Below, in pieces: positions 54,944 to 64,000 of a stretch of DNA of 64,000 nt (positions are counted from its first letter, which is position 1; every line of letters starts with the position of its first letter). A program made the translations under genes and the position numbers. The DNA is taken from NCBI GenBank assembly GCA_965205255.1, contig OZ242051.1, positions 2,046,001 through 2,110,000 on the forward strand. The letters run 5' to 3'. Below the pieces are notes generated by a model, which was not told the origin of the DNA, ran no database searches, and saw only the letters and a program-made list of their open reading frames with translations. Origin of the DNA: G965205255 sp965205255 (lineage in GTDB: Bacteria > Pseudomonadota > Gammaproteobacteria > Pseudomonadales > Endozoicomonadaceae).

Positions 54944-55528
54944 TTAGTCATCTTTCATTAACAAAGGACAAAGTACCTTATCAATGGCCTCTCTGGCTCT
55001 GAAAATTCGCGATCTCACAGTGCCTACGGGACAACCCATAATCTCTGAGATTTCTTCATAAGTTAAACCTTCTAATTCTCTCAGTGTTAATGCTGTTTTT
55101 AATCCATCTGGCAGACATTCAATTACATCATAAATGACTTTTTCTATTTCCTCTTTATGAAGCAACGATTCAGGTGTTCCAAAGTCGCGAAGACTACCTT
55201 CTTCAAAGTGCACAGCATCTTCAATATCAATATCAACACTCGGTGTTTTTCTGCCTCTAGATACCAGATAGTTTTTTGCTGTGTTGATCGCTATTCTGTA
55301 AAGCCAGGTATAAAATGCGCTATCACCTCTAAAATTTGCCAATGCTCTGTATGCTTTAATAAAAGCTTCCTGAGTTACATCCTGAATCTCATGAGCATCC
55401 TTTATATAACTGCTGACCAAAGCCTGTATCTTATGTTGGTATTTTAAAACTAACAGGTCAAAAGCCCGCTTATCTCCTTGTTTTACCCGTTCTATTAACT
55501 GCCGATCCGTTGCTGGCGCTTTCGCCAT
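54944..55528 (-). CDS. rpoE: RNA polymerase sigma-E factor (AlgU/RpoE type)
   Basis: ECF sigma factor for envelope stress. Region 2 shows DLLVLKYQHKIQALVSSYI, DVTQEAFIKAYRALANFRG and FYTWLYRIAINTAKNYL; region 4 shows LPDGLKTALTLRELEGLTYEEI and GCPVGTVRSRIFRAREAI. The 194 residues match AlgU (193). It heads the rpoE-rseA-rseB-mucD operon and is divergent from nadB, as in E. coli and Pseudomonas. A candidate self-activated promoter lies about 70-100 bases upstream. Confidence 0.97.
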   Translation of the reverse strand: MAKAPATDRQLIERVKQGDKRAFDLLVLKYQHKIQALVSSYIKDAHEIQDVTQEAFIKAYRALANFRGDSAFYTWLYRIAINTAKNYLVSRGRKTPSVDIDIEDAVHFEEGSLRDFGTPESLLHKEEIEKVIYDVIECLPDGLKTALTLRELEGLTYEEISEIMGCPVGTVRSRIFRAREAIDKVLCPLLMKDD

Positions 55529-55599
55529 AAGACTGTCCTCAAAATTTATTATAATCCTGCAAAATAAGGTTTGCGTAAAGGCAGCCTGGCATTAACAAA

Positions 55600-55627
55600 A
55601 TGGACAGACAGACTGACAAAAAGTTCC
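55600..55627 (-). promoter_or_regulatory. Candidate sigma-E autoregulated promoter of rpoE
   Basis: On the minus strand GGAACTT (55627-55621) matches the sigma-E/AlgU -35 box exactly. After 16 bases comes TCCAT (55604-55600), a partial match to the -10 box (TCTGA or TCAAA). It lies about 72 bases before the rpoE start codon, the position of the autoregulated promoter in related operons. Confidence 0.65.
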
Positions 55628-55797
55628 CGCATCCATAGTTTTTATCATTGATTCTCTTTCATCCTATCAGAATTTAATGCCATGTGATTACCTCGCAATA
55701 TTTTATTTATATTTTTTTACTTGTATCGACAAAATTTCTGGATTAGATACAATACAAGGCACGATTTTTTGGAAGAAACAAATAGTTAGAGATTTGC

Positions 55798-57378
55798 ATG
55801 AAAACAGCCTTTGATTATGACGTATTGATTATTGGTAGTGGTTTAGCAGGTCTTAGCCTTGCATTACAACTATCCTCAGATTATAAAATTGCAATTTTGT
55901 GTAAATCTGATCTGGATTCCGGAGCCTCATGGTCTGCCCAGGGTGGCATAGCAGCAGTAATGGACAGTGCTGATTCCGTTGATGAACATGTACACGATAC
56001 ATTAACTGCCGGTGCAGGACTGTGTAATGAACCTGCCGTTCAGTTTACCGTAAACCACGGTCAACAATGTATTAACTGGCTTTTGAAAGAAGGTGTACCT
56101 TTTTCTACTGATGAACAAGACAAACTCCATCTAACGCGTGAAGGGGGACACTCTCACAGACGCATTGCCCATGTGGCCGATGCGACAGGATATGCAGTAG
56201 CATCGACGCTAATGAAACGGGTTCAGAGCACCTCTGGAATTCAAATATTTAAAAATCACATTGCCATAGATTTAATTACCAGCGAAAAGTTTTGTAGCAA
56301 ACAAAATTTTTGTGCTGGCGCTTATGTATTTGATATTAACAAGCAAAAGGTCAGATTATTCAGAGCAAAGTCTGTCGTGCTGGCAACAGGTGGTACCAGC
56401 CGAGTTTATCTGTTTAGTAGCAGTCGTGATGGTGCAAGTGGCGATGGTATTGCAATGGCCTGGAGAGCTGGTTGTCGGGTGGCAAATATGGAGTTCAACC
56501 AGTTTCATCCAACCTGTCTTTACCACCCTAATGCTCAATCATTTCTGATTTCTGAGGCATTGCGTGGTGAAGGTGGAAAACTGCTAACACCAGACGGGCA
56601 AAGGTTTATGGATTCTTATGATCCAAGAGCCGAGCTTGCACCCCGAGACATTGTTGCAAGAGCCATAGACCATGAAATGAAACGTCTTGGGTGCCGGCAT
56701 GTATATCTTGATATTAGTCATAAGCCACCTGAATTTGTTCTGCACCATTTTCCAACCATCTACAATCAGTGCTTAAAATATGGCATTGATATTACCAAAG
56801 AACCTATTCCTGTCGTTCCGGCTGCACATTATACCTGTGGTGGTGTTATGACAGATAGTTTCGGTAGAACAGATATTCCCGGACTTTATGCCGTGGGAGA
56901 AACCAGTTTTACCGGACTTCACGGTGCTAATCGCCTGGCAAGCAACTCTTTACTTGAGTGTCTGGTGTATGCACAGTCAGCGGCGAAACACATCAACAAA
57001 TATAACCCTGAAGTTGAATATCTTGATAATATTCCTGAGTGGGACAGTTCTCAGGTAACAAATTCGGATGAAAACGTGGTAATCAGCCACAACTGGCTTG
57101 AGTTACGTAAATTTATGTGGGATTACGTGGGCATTGTCAGAACGGACAAGCGATTAATTCGTGCTATGCATCGCATAGTATTATTGCAACAGGAAATAAG
57201 CGAGTTTTACAACAATTTTGAAGTCTCTCACGATTTAATTGAGCTAAGACATTTAGTTCAGGTGGCAGAGCTTATAGTCAAAAGTGCACTAAAGCGTAAA
57301 GAAAGTCGAGGGTTACATTACAATCTGGATTACCCAAATACGTTGCCAGTAGCTTGTGATACGGTATTAACGCCTTAA
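55798..57378 (+). CDS. nadB: L-aspartate oxidase
   Basis: FAD enzyme that oxidises L-aspartate to iminoaspartate, the first step of NAD synthesis. The FAD motif is VLIIGSGLAGLSLALQL; LCKSDLDSGASWSAQGGIAA, REGGHSHRRIAHVADATG and AAHYTCGGVMTDSFGRTDI are family motifs, with TGLHGANRLASNSLLECLVY near the C-terminal FAD region. The 526 residues are a little below E. coli (540). It is divergent from rpoE, as in E. coli. Confidence 0.97.
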   Translation: MKTAFDYDVLIIGSGLAGLSLALQLSSDYKIAILCKSDLDSGASWSAQGGIAAVMDSADSVDEHVHDTLTAGAGLCNEPAVQFTVNHGQQCINWLLKEGVPFSTDEQDKLHLTREGGHSHRRIAHVADATGYAVASTLMKRVQSTSGIQIFKNHIAIDLITSEKFCSKQNFCAGAYVFDINKQKVRLFRAKSVVLATGGTSRVYLFSSSRDGASGDGIAMAWRAGCRVANMEFNQFHPTCLYHPNAQSFLISEALRGEGGKLLTPDGQRFMDSYDPRAELAPRDIVARAIDHEMKRLGCRHVYLDISHKPPEFVLHHFPTIYNQCLKYGIDITKEPIPVVPAAHYTCGGVMTDSFGRTDIPGLYAVGETSFTGLHGANRLASNSLLECLVYAQSAAKHINKYNPEVEYLDNIPEWDSSQVTNSDENVVISHNWLELRKFMWDYVGIVRTDKRLIRAMHRIVLLQQEISEFYNNFEVSHDLIELRHLVQVAELIVKSALKRKESRGLHYNLDYPNTLPVACDTVLTP

Positions 57379-57644
57379 AAATAAAAAGCCTTCATGTTTT
57401 TTATTTTTAATATGTTGTTTTGCTTTGAAACTTGTTGTGAGTACAGCGACGAATAGGTCAATATCACTCGATTGTCTTTAGGAGACACTAAAATCGAAAT
57501 TTTTCATTTCCCGCAATTTGGAGTCATCTTTATTATTACCTAACTCTCATCAGTTTGTGCTTTTTCATTGTTCTCTCCTGTTTTTTTCATTTTATTGGTA
57601 TGATTACTCTAAGTTTTTAAATTATTATTCATCTTGAGCTTTTC

Positions 57645-60146
57645 ATGAATCATTCTGTACACAACAAACTTGTATCGTTTATCTGGAATATTGCCGACGA
57701 CTGTCTGCGCGATGTATACGTTCGTGGTAAATACCGTGATGTTATTTTGCCTATGGTAGTCCTGCGTCGTATTGACACCCTGCTTGAACCAACCAATAAA
57801 AAGGTAATGGAAGAAGTTAAATTCCAGAAGGAAGAAATGGAAGCTACCGAGCTAGATGATGAGTCATTAAAGGCAGTCAGTGGCTATGTGTTTTATAACA
57901 CGTCCAAATGGACGTTAAGTGAGATTTTCAAGACGGCGACTAATAACCAACAGATTTTGCTAGCAAATTTTGAAACGTATCTTCAGGGGTTCAGCGATAA
58001 CGTAAAAGAGATTATTGAACGCTTTGACTTATTCAATAAAATCCGCCATATGGCATCAAAACAAGTGTTGCTTGATGTGGTTGAAAAGTTTGTGTCGCCT
58101 TATATCAACCTGACACCGGAAGTGATAGAAGACCCTGATGGTAGCAAACTACCTGCCCTTACAAACTTGGGCATGGGGTATGTGTTTGAAGAACTGATTC
58201 GAAAATTCAATGAAGAAAACAATGAAGAGGCGGGAGAACACTTCACTCCGCGTGAAGTGATTGAACTGATGACGCACTTGGTGTTTGACCCTATAAAAGA
58301 CAAACTACCATCAATTCTTACGGTATATGACCCTGCCTGCGGCAGTGGGGGTATGCTGACAGAGTCTGAAAACTTTATTGAAGATAAATACCCTGCGACT
58401 AATCGTGATATTTACCTGTACGGCAAAGAAATTAATGATGAAACCTACGCCATCTGCAAGTCTGATATGATGATCAGGGGCAAGAACCCTGAAAATATCA
58501 AGGTGGGTTCTACGCTCTCTATCGATGAGTTTGCTAAAGATCGGTTTGACTTTATGTTGTCTAATCCGCCTTACGGCAAAAGCTGGGCATCGGAACAAAA
58601 GCATATTAAAGACGGTAAAGACATTATTGACACCCGCTTCAAGGTGAAATTAAACGACTACTGGAATAATGAACAAGACCAAGATGCCACGCCCCGTTCT
58701 AGTGATGGACAGTTATTGTTTCTGATGGAAATGGTCAGCAAGATGAAGTCGTTAAAGGATAACCCACTAGGAAGCCGTATTGCCTCGGTACATAACGGTT
58801 CCAGCTTGTTCACCGGTGATGCCGGTGGCGGTGAAAGTAACATTCGTCGTTATATTATTGAAAACGACAGGCTCGATGCTATTGTGCAGTTACCTAATAA
58901 TCTGTTCTATAACACCGGCATTACCACCTATATCTGGCTGCTAAATAACAATAAACCCGCATCACGTAAAGGCACGGTGCAACTCATTGATGCCAGCCTG
59001 TTGTTCCGCAAACTGCGAAAGAACCTCGGTGATAAAAACTGTGAGATTTCATCCGAACATATCGCTGAAATTACCCAAGCCTTTCTTGATGGCAAAACGA
59101 TTGAGCGCAAGACAGATACAAACAATGACGCCATTGGCATTGCCAGTCAAATGTTTAATAATGAAGACTTTGGCTATTACAAAGTTAATATTGAACGGCC
59201 GGACCGGCGCAAGGCAAAGTTCACTTTAGATGCTATCGCTCCCCTGCGTTTTGATAAGTCCTTAAGAGAAGTAATGGAGCATCTGTTTACCGAACACGGT
59301 GACAAGGTCTATGAAAAAGGCTTTTTAAAAGGCATTGAGAAAGACATTCGCACCTGGTGTGAAGAAAACGACATTAGCCTCAATAACAAGGCAAAAACCA
59401 AGTTGCGAGATGAAAAACAGTGGCAGAAATATCGCAACCTGTTAGATGTTGCCCATTTGCTTATGAGCGAAATCGGCAGTGAAGAATTTAGCGACTTTAA
59501 TCGCTTTAAGAAAAAAGTTGACGCTGCATTCAAAGAGAAGGTTAATGCTGTACTGAAAGAGAAACAAATCAAACTTTCTGCCACTGAGAAAAACAGCATT
59601 TTAAATGCGGTAAGCTGGTATGATGAACACGCTGAAAAAGTGATTAAAAAAACGGTTAAGCTTTCAAATGCTGAGCTGACGAAACTGCTTGAACATTTAA
59701 ACTGTACAAAAGTGCAACTACCGGACTTTGGTTATTACCCTACCGACAACACCCGCGAGTTTACTACCTATGAGCCTTGCAGTGAGTTACGTGATGCAGA
59801 ATCGGTTCCCCTAAAAGATACCATTCACCGTTACTTCCTTGTCGAGGTGAAACCTCATGTAGACGAGGCATGGATTAATCTTGATAGCACCAAAATCGGC
59901 TATGAAATCAGTTTTAACAAATACTTTTATCGCCATAAGCCATTGCGCTCGCTAGAAGAAGTCGCCCACGATATTCTCACCCTAGAGCAGAAGGCCGAAG
60001 GACTGATTGCGGATATTTTGGGGGTAAATGCGATGGACTCTTCCACCCTTCGACTCCGTTCAGGGAGCGATAGAGATTCCCTGAACGATAAAGGTTCCCT
60101 GAGCGGAGTCCAAGGGGACAACAAAAAAAGCAAGGAGCAGGCATAA
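57645..60146 (+). CDS. hsdM: Type I restriction-modification system DNA methyltransferase subunit HsdM
   Basis: Adenine N6-methyltransferase subunit of a type I system. The N-terminal helical domain starts NKLVSFIWNIADDCLRDVY; SAM-binding motif I is DPACGSGGML (about residue 229) and the catalytic motif IV is NPPYG (about 308), preceded by FTPREVIELM. At 833 residues it is much longer than classical HsdM (~500); residues ~560-800 form an extra helical and beta region seen in large HsdM variants. The last ~35 residues (from about 800) are encoded by a palindromic repeat at 60046-60116 followed by a Lys-rich end. Its stop codon overlaps the hsdS start (TAATG). Base composition looks less AT-rich than that of its neighbours. 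Confidence 0.94.
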   Translation: MNHSVHNKLVSFIWNIADDCLRDVYVRGKYRDVILPMVVLRRIDTLLEPTNKKVMEEVKFQKEEMEATELDDESLKAVSGYVFYNTSKWTLSEIFKTATNNQQILLANFETYLQGFSDNVKEIIERFDLFNKIRHMASKQVLLDVVEKFVSPYINLTPEVIEDPDGSKLPALTNLGMGYVFEELIRKFNEENNEEAGEHFTPREVIELMTHLVFDPIKDKLPSILTVYDPACGSGGMLTESENFIEDKYPATNRDIYLYGKEINDETYAICKSDMMIRGKNPENIKVGSTLSIDEFAKDRFDFMLSNPPYGKSWASEQKHIKDGKDIIDTRFKVKLNDYWNNEQDQDATPRSSDGQLLFLMEMVSKMKSLKDNPLGSRIASVHNGSSLFTGDAGGGESNIRRYIIENDRLDAIVQLPNNLFYNTGITTYIWLLNNNKPASRKGTVQLIDASLLFRKLRKNLGDKNCEISSEHIAEITQAFLDGKTIERKTDTNNDAIGIASQMFNNEDFGYYKVNIERPDRRKAKFTLDAIAPLRFDKSLREVMEHLFTEHGDKVYEKGFLKGIEKDIRTWCEENDISLNNKAKTKLRDEKQWQKYRNLLDVAHLLMSEIGSEEFSDFNRFKKKVDAAFKEKVNAVLKEKQIKLSATEKNSILNAVSWYDEHAEKVIKKTVKLSNAELTKLLEHLNCTKVQLPDFGYYPTDNTREFTTYEPCSELRDAESVPLKDTIHRYFLVEVKPHVDEAWINLDSTKIGYEISFNKYFYRHKPLRSLEEVAHDILTLEQKAEGLIADILGVNAMDSSTLRLRSGSDRDSLNDKGSLSGVQGDNKKSKEQA
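60046..60116. repeat. REP-like palindromic element inside hsdM
   Basis: The left arm at 60046-60066 begins CCCTTCGACTCCG, and the right arm at 60096-60116 ends CGGAGTCCAAGGG. The two 21-base arms are complementary apart from two positions. An extra half copy, TCCCTGAACG, lies between them at 60078-60087. Similar CCCTTCGACTCCGCTCAGGG palindromes are known as dispersed repeats in diverse bacteria; that link is from memory and should be checked. Here it is read through in frame as the penultimate part of hsdM. Confidence 0.8.
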
Positions 60147-61441
60147 TGACTATTGCAGAGATGCCGAGGTATGAGGAGTATAAGGAGTCGCGGGTTGAGT
60201 GGTTGGGGGCTATTCCAAATGAATGGGAAACAATGCCGCTTAAAAGACTATGCAGCTTAAGCACAGGTTTGACACCTTCAACAAGCGATCAGAGTAATTA
60301 TGAAGATGATCCTGAAATAGGCTATCCATGGATAAGACCCGAAGATATTGATGAAGGAAGTAATGCAACAGAAGCAAACAAATATGTCAGTTTAGCTGGT
60401 TGGAACCAACTTCGACATGTTTCTCCAGGCTCCACCTTAATATGTTGTATTGGCACTATTGGTAAGGCTGGATTCGTAAATAAAGAGGTATCAACAAATC
60501 AACAAATAACGTCAGCGACCTTTAATCATTCTGGCGGATACTATTTCTATTTGATTAAAGCTTCACAGAAAGAACTGGAAAAAACTGCAACAGGCAACGT
60601 ACTGAAAATTCTAAATTCAGAACGGCTAGGTTCAGTACCATTTCTCAAGGTTTCTGAGTGCGAAATGGTCAGAATTACCACCTACCTCGACAAAAAAACC
60701 GCTCAGATCGACGAAGCCATTGCGATCAAGCAACAGCAAATAACACTGCTAAAAGAGCGCAAACAGATCATTATTCAACAGGCCGTAACCCGGGGGCTTG
60801 ATCCTGATGTGCCGATGAAGGATTCCGGTGTGGATTGGATTGGGGAGATTCCGAAGGGTTGGGAGGTTCTCAAGTTAAAACACACTATGAATTTGAGTAA
60901 CAAGAAAGCTGAAAACAAAGAATCAAGTGCTGTTTATCTTGGCATGGAGTCAGTCGCTTCAAACACAGGCGCATTGAGCGGAGTTGTTGGTGAAGCTGAT
61001 GGATTGGCAAACGTATTTAATAAAGGAGATATTTTATTTGGGAAACTGAGACCATATTTAGCCAAAGTTTATTTGACGGGTTTTTCTGGCCTTTGTTCAA
61101 CAGAGTTTTTGGTTCTTGCTGTCAATCACAAATATGATAACGAGTATGCGTCAAGCCTACTGTTGTCAGATGGGTTTATAAAAACGATTGATGCTTCCAC
61201 ATATGGGTCAAAAATGCCTCGGGCTAATTCAGACTTCATTCTTAATTTGAACGTTCCTATTCCTCCAATTGAAGAGCAAGCTGCGATTGCAAAGTACATT
61301 GAGTCATTCATGATGTCTTCAGATGAGGGAATGATTCTTTTGGAGCAACAAATCACCCACCTCAAAGAATACAAAACCACCCTAATAAACAGCGCCGTCA
61401 CCGGCAAGATTAAGATAACCCCTGATATGGTGAAAAGTTAA
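60146..61441 (+). CDS. hsdS: Type I restriction-modification specificity subunit HsdS
   Basis: Sets the DNA target of the type I complex. There are two target-recognition domains, each introduced by a similar motif: VEWLGAIPNEWETMPLKRL near residue 15 and VDWIGEIPKGWEVLKLKHT near 230. Each is followed by a conserved helix: TYLDKKTAQIDEAIAIKQQQ (about 188) and AIAKYIESFMMSSDEGM (about 385). Length is 431 residues, which is normal. The start codon overlaps the hsdM stop by one base, so translation is coupled. Confidence 0.95.
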   Translation: MTIAEMPRYEEYKESRVEWLGAIPNEWETMPLKRLCSLSTGLTPSTSDQSNYEDDPEIGYPWIRPEDIDEGSNATEANKYVSLAGWNQLRHVSPGSTLICCIGTIGKAGFVNKEVSTNQQITSATFNHSGGYYFYLIKASQKELEKTATGNVLKILNSERLGSVPFLKVSECEMVRITTYLDKKTAQIDEAIAIKQQQITLLKERKQIIIQQAVTRGLDPDVPMKDSGVDWIGEIPKGWEVLKLKHTMNLSNKKAENKESSAVYLGMESVASNTGALSGVVGEADGLANVFNKGDILFGKLRPYLAKVYLTGFSGLCSTEFLVLAVNHKYDNEYASSLLLSDGFIKTIDASTYGSKMPRANSDFILNLNVPIPPIEEQAAIAKYIESFMMSSDEGMILLEQQITHLKEYKTTLINSAVTGKIKITPDMVKS

Positions 61442-61457
61442 TACCCAAGGAGGACCC

Positions 61458-64000
61458 ATGGTCAGTCAAACCAACGAGCAGGCACTGGAAGCGGCTATTG
61501 AAGCATCATTGAAAAGTGCCGGCTTTACGGCTGGTAATCCGGCAGACTTTAATAGTCAATATGCGTTGGATGAAAATCTGTTCTGGCATTTTCTGGAAAA
61601 AACTCAGCACATTGAGCTGCTAAAACTTAAAAAATACAACCCCACCGATTGGCAACGTAAACTGCTGGAACGTTTTAACCGGCTCATTAAAAAAAATGGC
61701 ATTTTGCACCTGTTAAAAAAAGGGTTAAGCGTGGATGATGCGCATTTTAACCTTTTATACCCTGCCCCCCTTGCCAGTAGTAGTGAAAAAGTCACACAAA
61801 ATTTTGCCGAAAATCTTTTTAGCTGCACACGACAAGTGCGTTATTCTCAAGCCAACCCTCGGCAAGAGATAGACATGGTGTTGTTTGTTAACGGCATCCC
61901 CCTGATAACGCTGGAGCTAAAAAACGGCTGGACAAACCAAACCGCACGTCTTGACGGACAACAACAGTACCGTAATGACCGAGATGCCACACAGCCCTTA
62001 TTAAATTTTGGGCGCTGCCTAGTACATATGGCGGTGGATACGGATGAAGTCTACATGACCACCAAACTCGCCGGTAAAAATACCTTTTTTCTGCCCTTTA
62101 ACAAAGGGTTTAATCACGGGCGGGACAATCCGCCAAACCCGAACGGTCATAAAACCGCTTACCTGTGGCAGGAGGTTTTTACCAAAGAAAGCCTGACAGG
62201 TATCATTCAGCACTTTGTGCGCCTAGATGGCAGCAGCAAAGACCCATTATCAAAACGTACCCTCTTTTTTCCGCGCTATCATCAGCTAGATGTGGTCCGC
62301 AAACTGATTGACCATGCGGCGAACAAGGGCGTGGGGCAGACGTATCTTATTCAGCATTCGGCAGGCTCAGGCAAGTCAAACTCTATTACTTGGGTGGCTT
62401 ATCAGCTGATTGAAACCTATCCGGCATCAGTGGAGGTAGCCGGAGGTAAATCTATAGAGCAACCATTATTTGATTCGGTGATTGTGGTCACAGACAGACG
62501 GTTACTGGATAAACAACTCAGAGATAACATTAAGGAATTTTCTGAAGTTAAAAATATTATTGCACCGGCGCACAAATCATCAGAATTGAAACAGGCGTTA
62601 GAACATGGCAAAAAAATCATCATTACCACCATTCAGAAATTCCCATTTATCATTGATGGTATTAGCGATTTAAGTGATAAACGCTTTGCGGTCATTATTG
62701 ATGAGGCGCATAGCTCACAGTCAGGCTCTGCCCATGACAATATGAACCGTGCCATGGGCAAATCTGAGGTGGAAGAAGCCGAGGATGCGCAGGACAAAAT
62801 TCTACAGGCGATGAAATCGCGCAAGATGCGCGGCAATGCGTCCTATCTGGCGTTTACGGCAACCCCCAAAAACAGCACGTTAGAGAAGTTTGGTCAGCAA
62901 CAAGACGATGGCAGCTTTAAACCCTTTCATCTGTATTCCATGAAGCAAGCCATTGAAGAAGGCTTTATTTTGGATGTGCTGGCAAACTACACCACCTATA
63001 AAAGCTACTACGAAATTCAAAAGTCTATTACAGAGAACCCGGAGTTTGACACTAAAAAGGCACACAAAAAACTAAGAGCGTATGTAGAACGTAGTCAACA
63101 GACCATAGATACCAAAGCAGACATCATGCTAGAGCATTTCATTCCCAAAGTCGTCAATGCCAAAAAGCTCAAAGGTAAAGGCAAAGGCATGGTGGTGACG
63201 CAAGACATTGAAACGGCCATTCGTTACCACAAAGCCATCACTCGCCAACTGGCGTCGATGGGGAATCCTTTTAAGGTAGCCATTGCTTTTTCAGACAAAA
63301 AAGCAGTGGACGGTATTGAGTATACAGAAGCCGATATGAATGGCTTTAGTGATACCGATACGAAGGATAAGTTTAATACCGACGAATATCGCTTACTGGT
63401 TGTTGCCAATAAGTACCTGACCGGTTTTGATCAGCCTAAACTCTGCGCTATGTATGTGGACAAGAAACTTGCTGGTGTCTTGTGTGTACAGGCATTATCT
63501 CGTCTTAATCGTAGCGCACCCAAATTGGGTAAGAAAACAGAAGATCTGTTTGTGCTGGATTTCTTTAATAAAGTGGAGGAAGTTCAGGAAGCCTTTGACC
63601 CCTTTTATACAGCCACATCGCTTTCTAAAGCGACAGATATTAATGTTCTGCATGAGTTAAAGGATGAAGTTGACGATGTTGGCGTGTATGAATGGACCGA
63701 GGTAGAGGAATTTATAAAGCGTTACTTCAATAACGAAGACGCCCAAAAGCTCAGTCCAATTATTGATATTGCTGCCACACGGTTTAACAGTGGGCTGGAA
63801 TTAGAGCATGTGGCCAAGGCTGACTTTAAAATCAAGGCAAAGCAATTTGTTAAAATATACGGACAAATGGCCTCGATTATGCCTTATGAGATAGAGGCAT
63901 GGGAAAAATTGTTTTGGTTTCTGAAGTTTTTAATTCACAAACTCAAAGTCAAAGACCCTGATGCAGAGGCGATTGACGAACTGCTAGAATCGGTCGATTT
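61458..64000 (+). CDS. hsdR: Type I restriction endonuclease subunit HsdR (3' partial)
   Basis: Motor and nuclease subunit of the type I system; about 847 residues are visible and the frame runs off the right edge. The ATG at 61458 follows AGGAGG with good spacing. The nuclease domain has the PD-(D/E)xK pattern Asp139 (EIDMVLF), then Glu153 and Lys155 in LELKNGW. The helicase domain shows Walker A QHSAGSGKSNS near residue 300, DEAH in VIIDEAHSSQ, FTATPKN, and later QALSRLNRSAP (motif VI). It lies 16 bases after hsdS. No frameshift was seen in the visible part. Confidence 0.95.
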   Translation, partial: MVSQTNEQALEAAIEASLKSAGFTAGNPADFNSQYALDENLFWHFLEKTQHIELLKLKKYNPTDWQRKLLERFNRLIKKNGILHLLKKGLSVDDAHFNLLYPAPLASSSEKVTQNFAENLFSCTRQVRYSQANPRQEIDMVLFVNGIPLITLELKNGWTNQTARLDGQQQYRNDRDATQPLLNFGRCLVHMAVDTDEVYMTTKLAGKNTFFLPFNKGFNHGRDNPPNPNGHKTAYLWQEVFTKESLTGIIQHFVRLDGSSKDPLSKRTLFFPRYHQLDVVRKLIDHAANKGVGQTYLIQHSAGSGKSNSITWVAYQLIETYPASVEVAGGKSIEQPLFDSVIVVTDRRLLDKQLRDNIKEFSEVKNIIAPAHKSSELKQALEHGKKIIITTIQKFPFIIDGISDLSDKRFAVIIDEAHSSQSGSAHDNMNRAMGKSEVEEAEDAQDKILQAMKSRKMRGNASYLAFTATPKNSTLEKFGQQQDDGSFKPFHLYSMKQAIEEGFILDVLANYTTYKSYYEIQKSITENPEFDTKKAHKKLRAYVERSQQTIDTKADIMLEHFIPKVVNAKKLKGKGKGMVVTQDIETAIRYHKAITRQLASMGNPFKVAIAFSDKKAVDGIEYTEADMNGFSDTDTKDKFNTDEYRLLVVANKYLTGFDQPKLCAMYVDKKLAGVLCVQALSRLNRSAPKLGKKTEDLFVLDFFNKVEEVQEAFDPFYTATSLSKATDINVLHELKDEVDDVGVYEWTEVEEFIKRYFNNEDAQKLSPIIDIAATRFNSGLELEHVAKADFKIKAKQFVKIYGQMASIMPYEIEAWEKLFWFLKFLIHKLKVKDPDAEAIDELLESVD

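Noticed and set aside
1..64000. tRNA genes, rRNA genes, CRISPR arrays and intact transposase genes
   Set aside because: No T-arm consensus, rRNA stretch, regularly spaced repeat array or transposase-like protein was found on reading the intergenic gaps and the protein translations.

Overview
The window looks like a contiguous chromosome piece from an AT-rich gammaproteobacterium. The evidence is gene content and order: efp divergent from epmB, a HolD-like gene overlapping rimI, rplU-rpmA-obgE divergent from ispB, rpsP-rimM-trmD-rplS, an algU/mucA/mucB/mucD-type envelope-stress operon next to nadB, and a large GdhB-type NAD-glutamate dehydrogenase. This set fits the Pseudomonas/Oceanospirillales side of the class. 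Two very large secreted RHS proteins, small AT-rich repeats and unknown lysine-rich proteins suggest a host-associated or biofilm lifestyle, perhaps near Endozoicomonadaceae; that placement is inference.

Layout. 1-2.9 kb: C-terminal part of an NAD-glutamate dehydrogenase that enters from the left edge. 3.5-17.0 kb: two tandem ~6.5 kb RHS genes encoding secreted proteins of about 2,170 residues; they share a ~2.15 kb block that is almost identical, while their 5' and 3' ends have diverged. 17.1-28.9 kb: housekeeping genes (dnaB, epmB/efp, HolD-like/rimI, carbonic anhydrase, persulfide dioxygenase, ispB, rplU-rpmA-obgE) plus unknown genes. 29-36.7 kb: sugar-porter MFS transporter, a conserved unknown gene, rpsT, an emrAB-type efflux pair and purA. 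37.5-46.7 kb: rhodanese and flavoprotein pair, a small secreted protein, glnA, leuS and the rpsP operon. 47.2-57.4 kb: a probable enoyl-CoA isomerase/dienoyl-CoA reductase pair, glpD, lexA, the sigma-E operon and nadB. 57.6 kb to the right edge: a type I restriction-modification locus hsdM-hsdS-hsdR, with hsdR running off the edge.

The least explained material lies outside the housekeeping genes. Two families of short inverted-repeat elements (R1, ~120 bp with TA flanks; R2, ~140-265 bp) occupy intergenic gaps between 29 and 49 kb. At two places an R1 copy is followed by a left-truncated R2 copy, and one R2 copy ends seven bases before the glpD start codon. A palindromic repeat forms part of the hsdM reading frame near its 3' end. 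A LexA box overlaps the end of glpD just before lexA, and a sigma-E-like promoter precedes algU/rpoE. No tRNA, rRNA, CRISPR array or intact transposase gene was seen.
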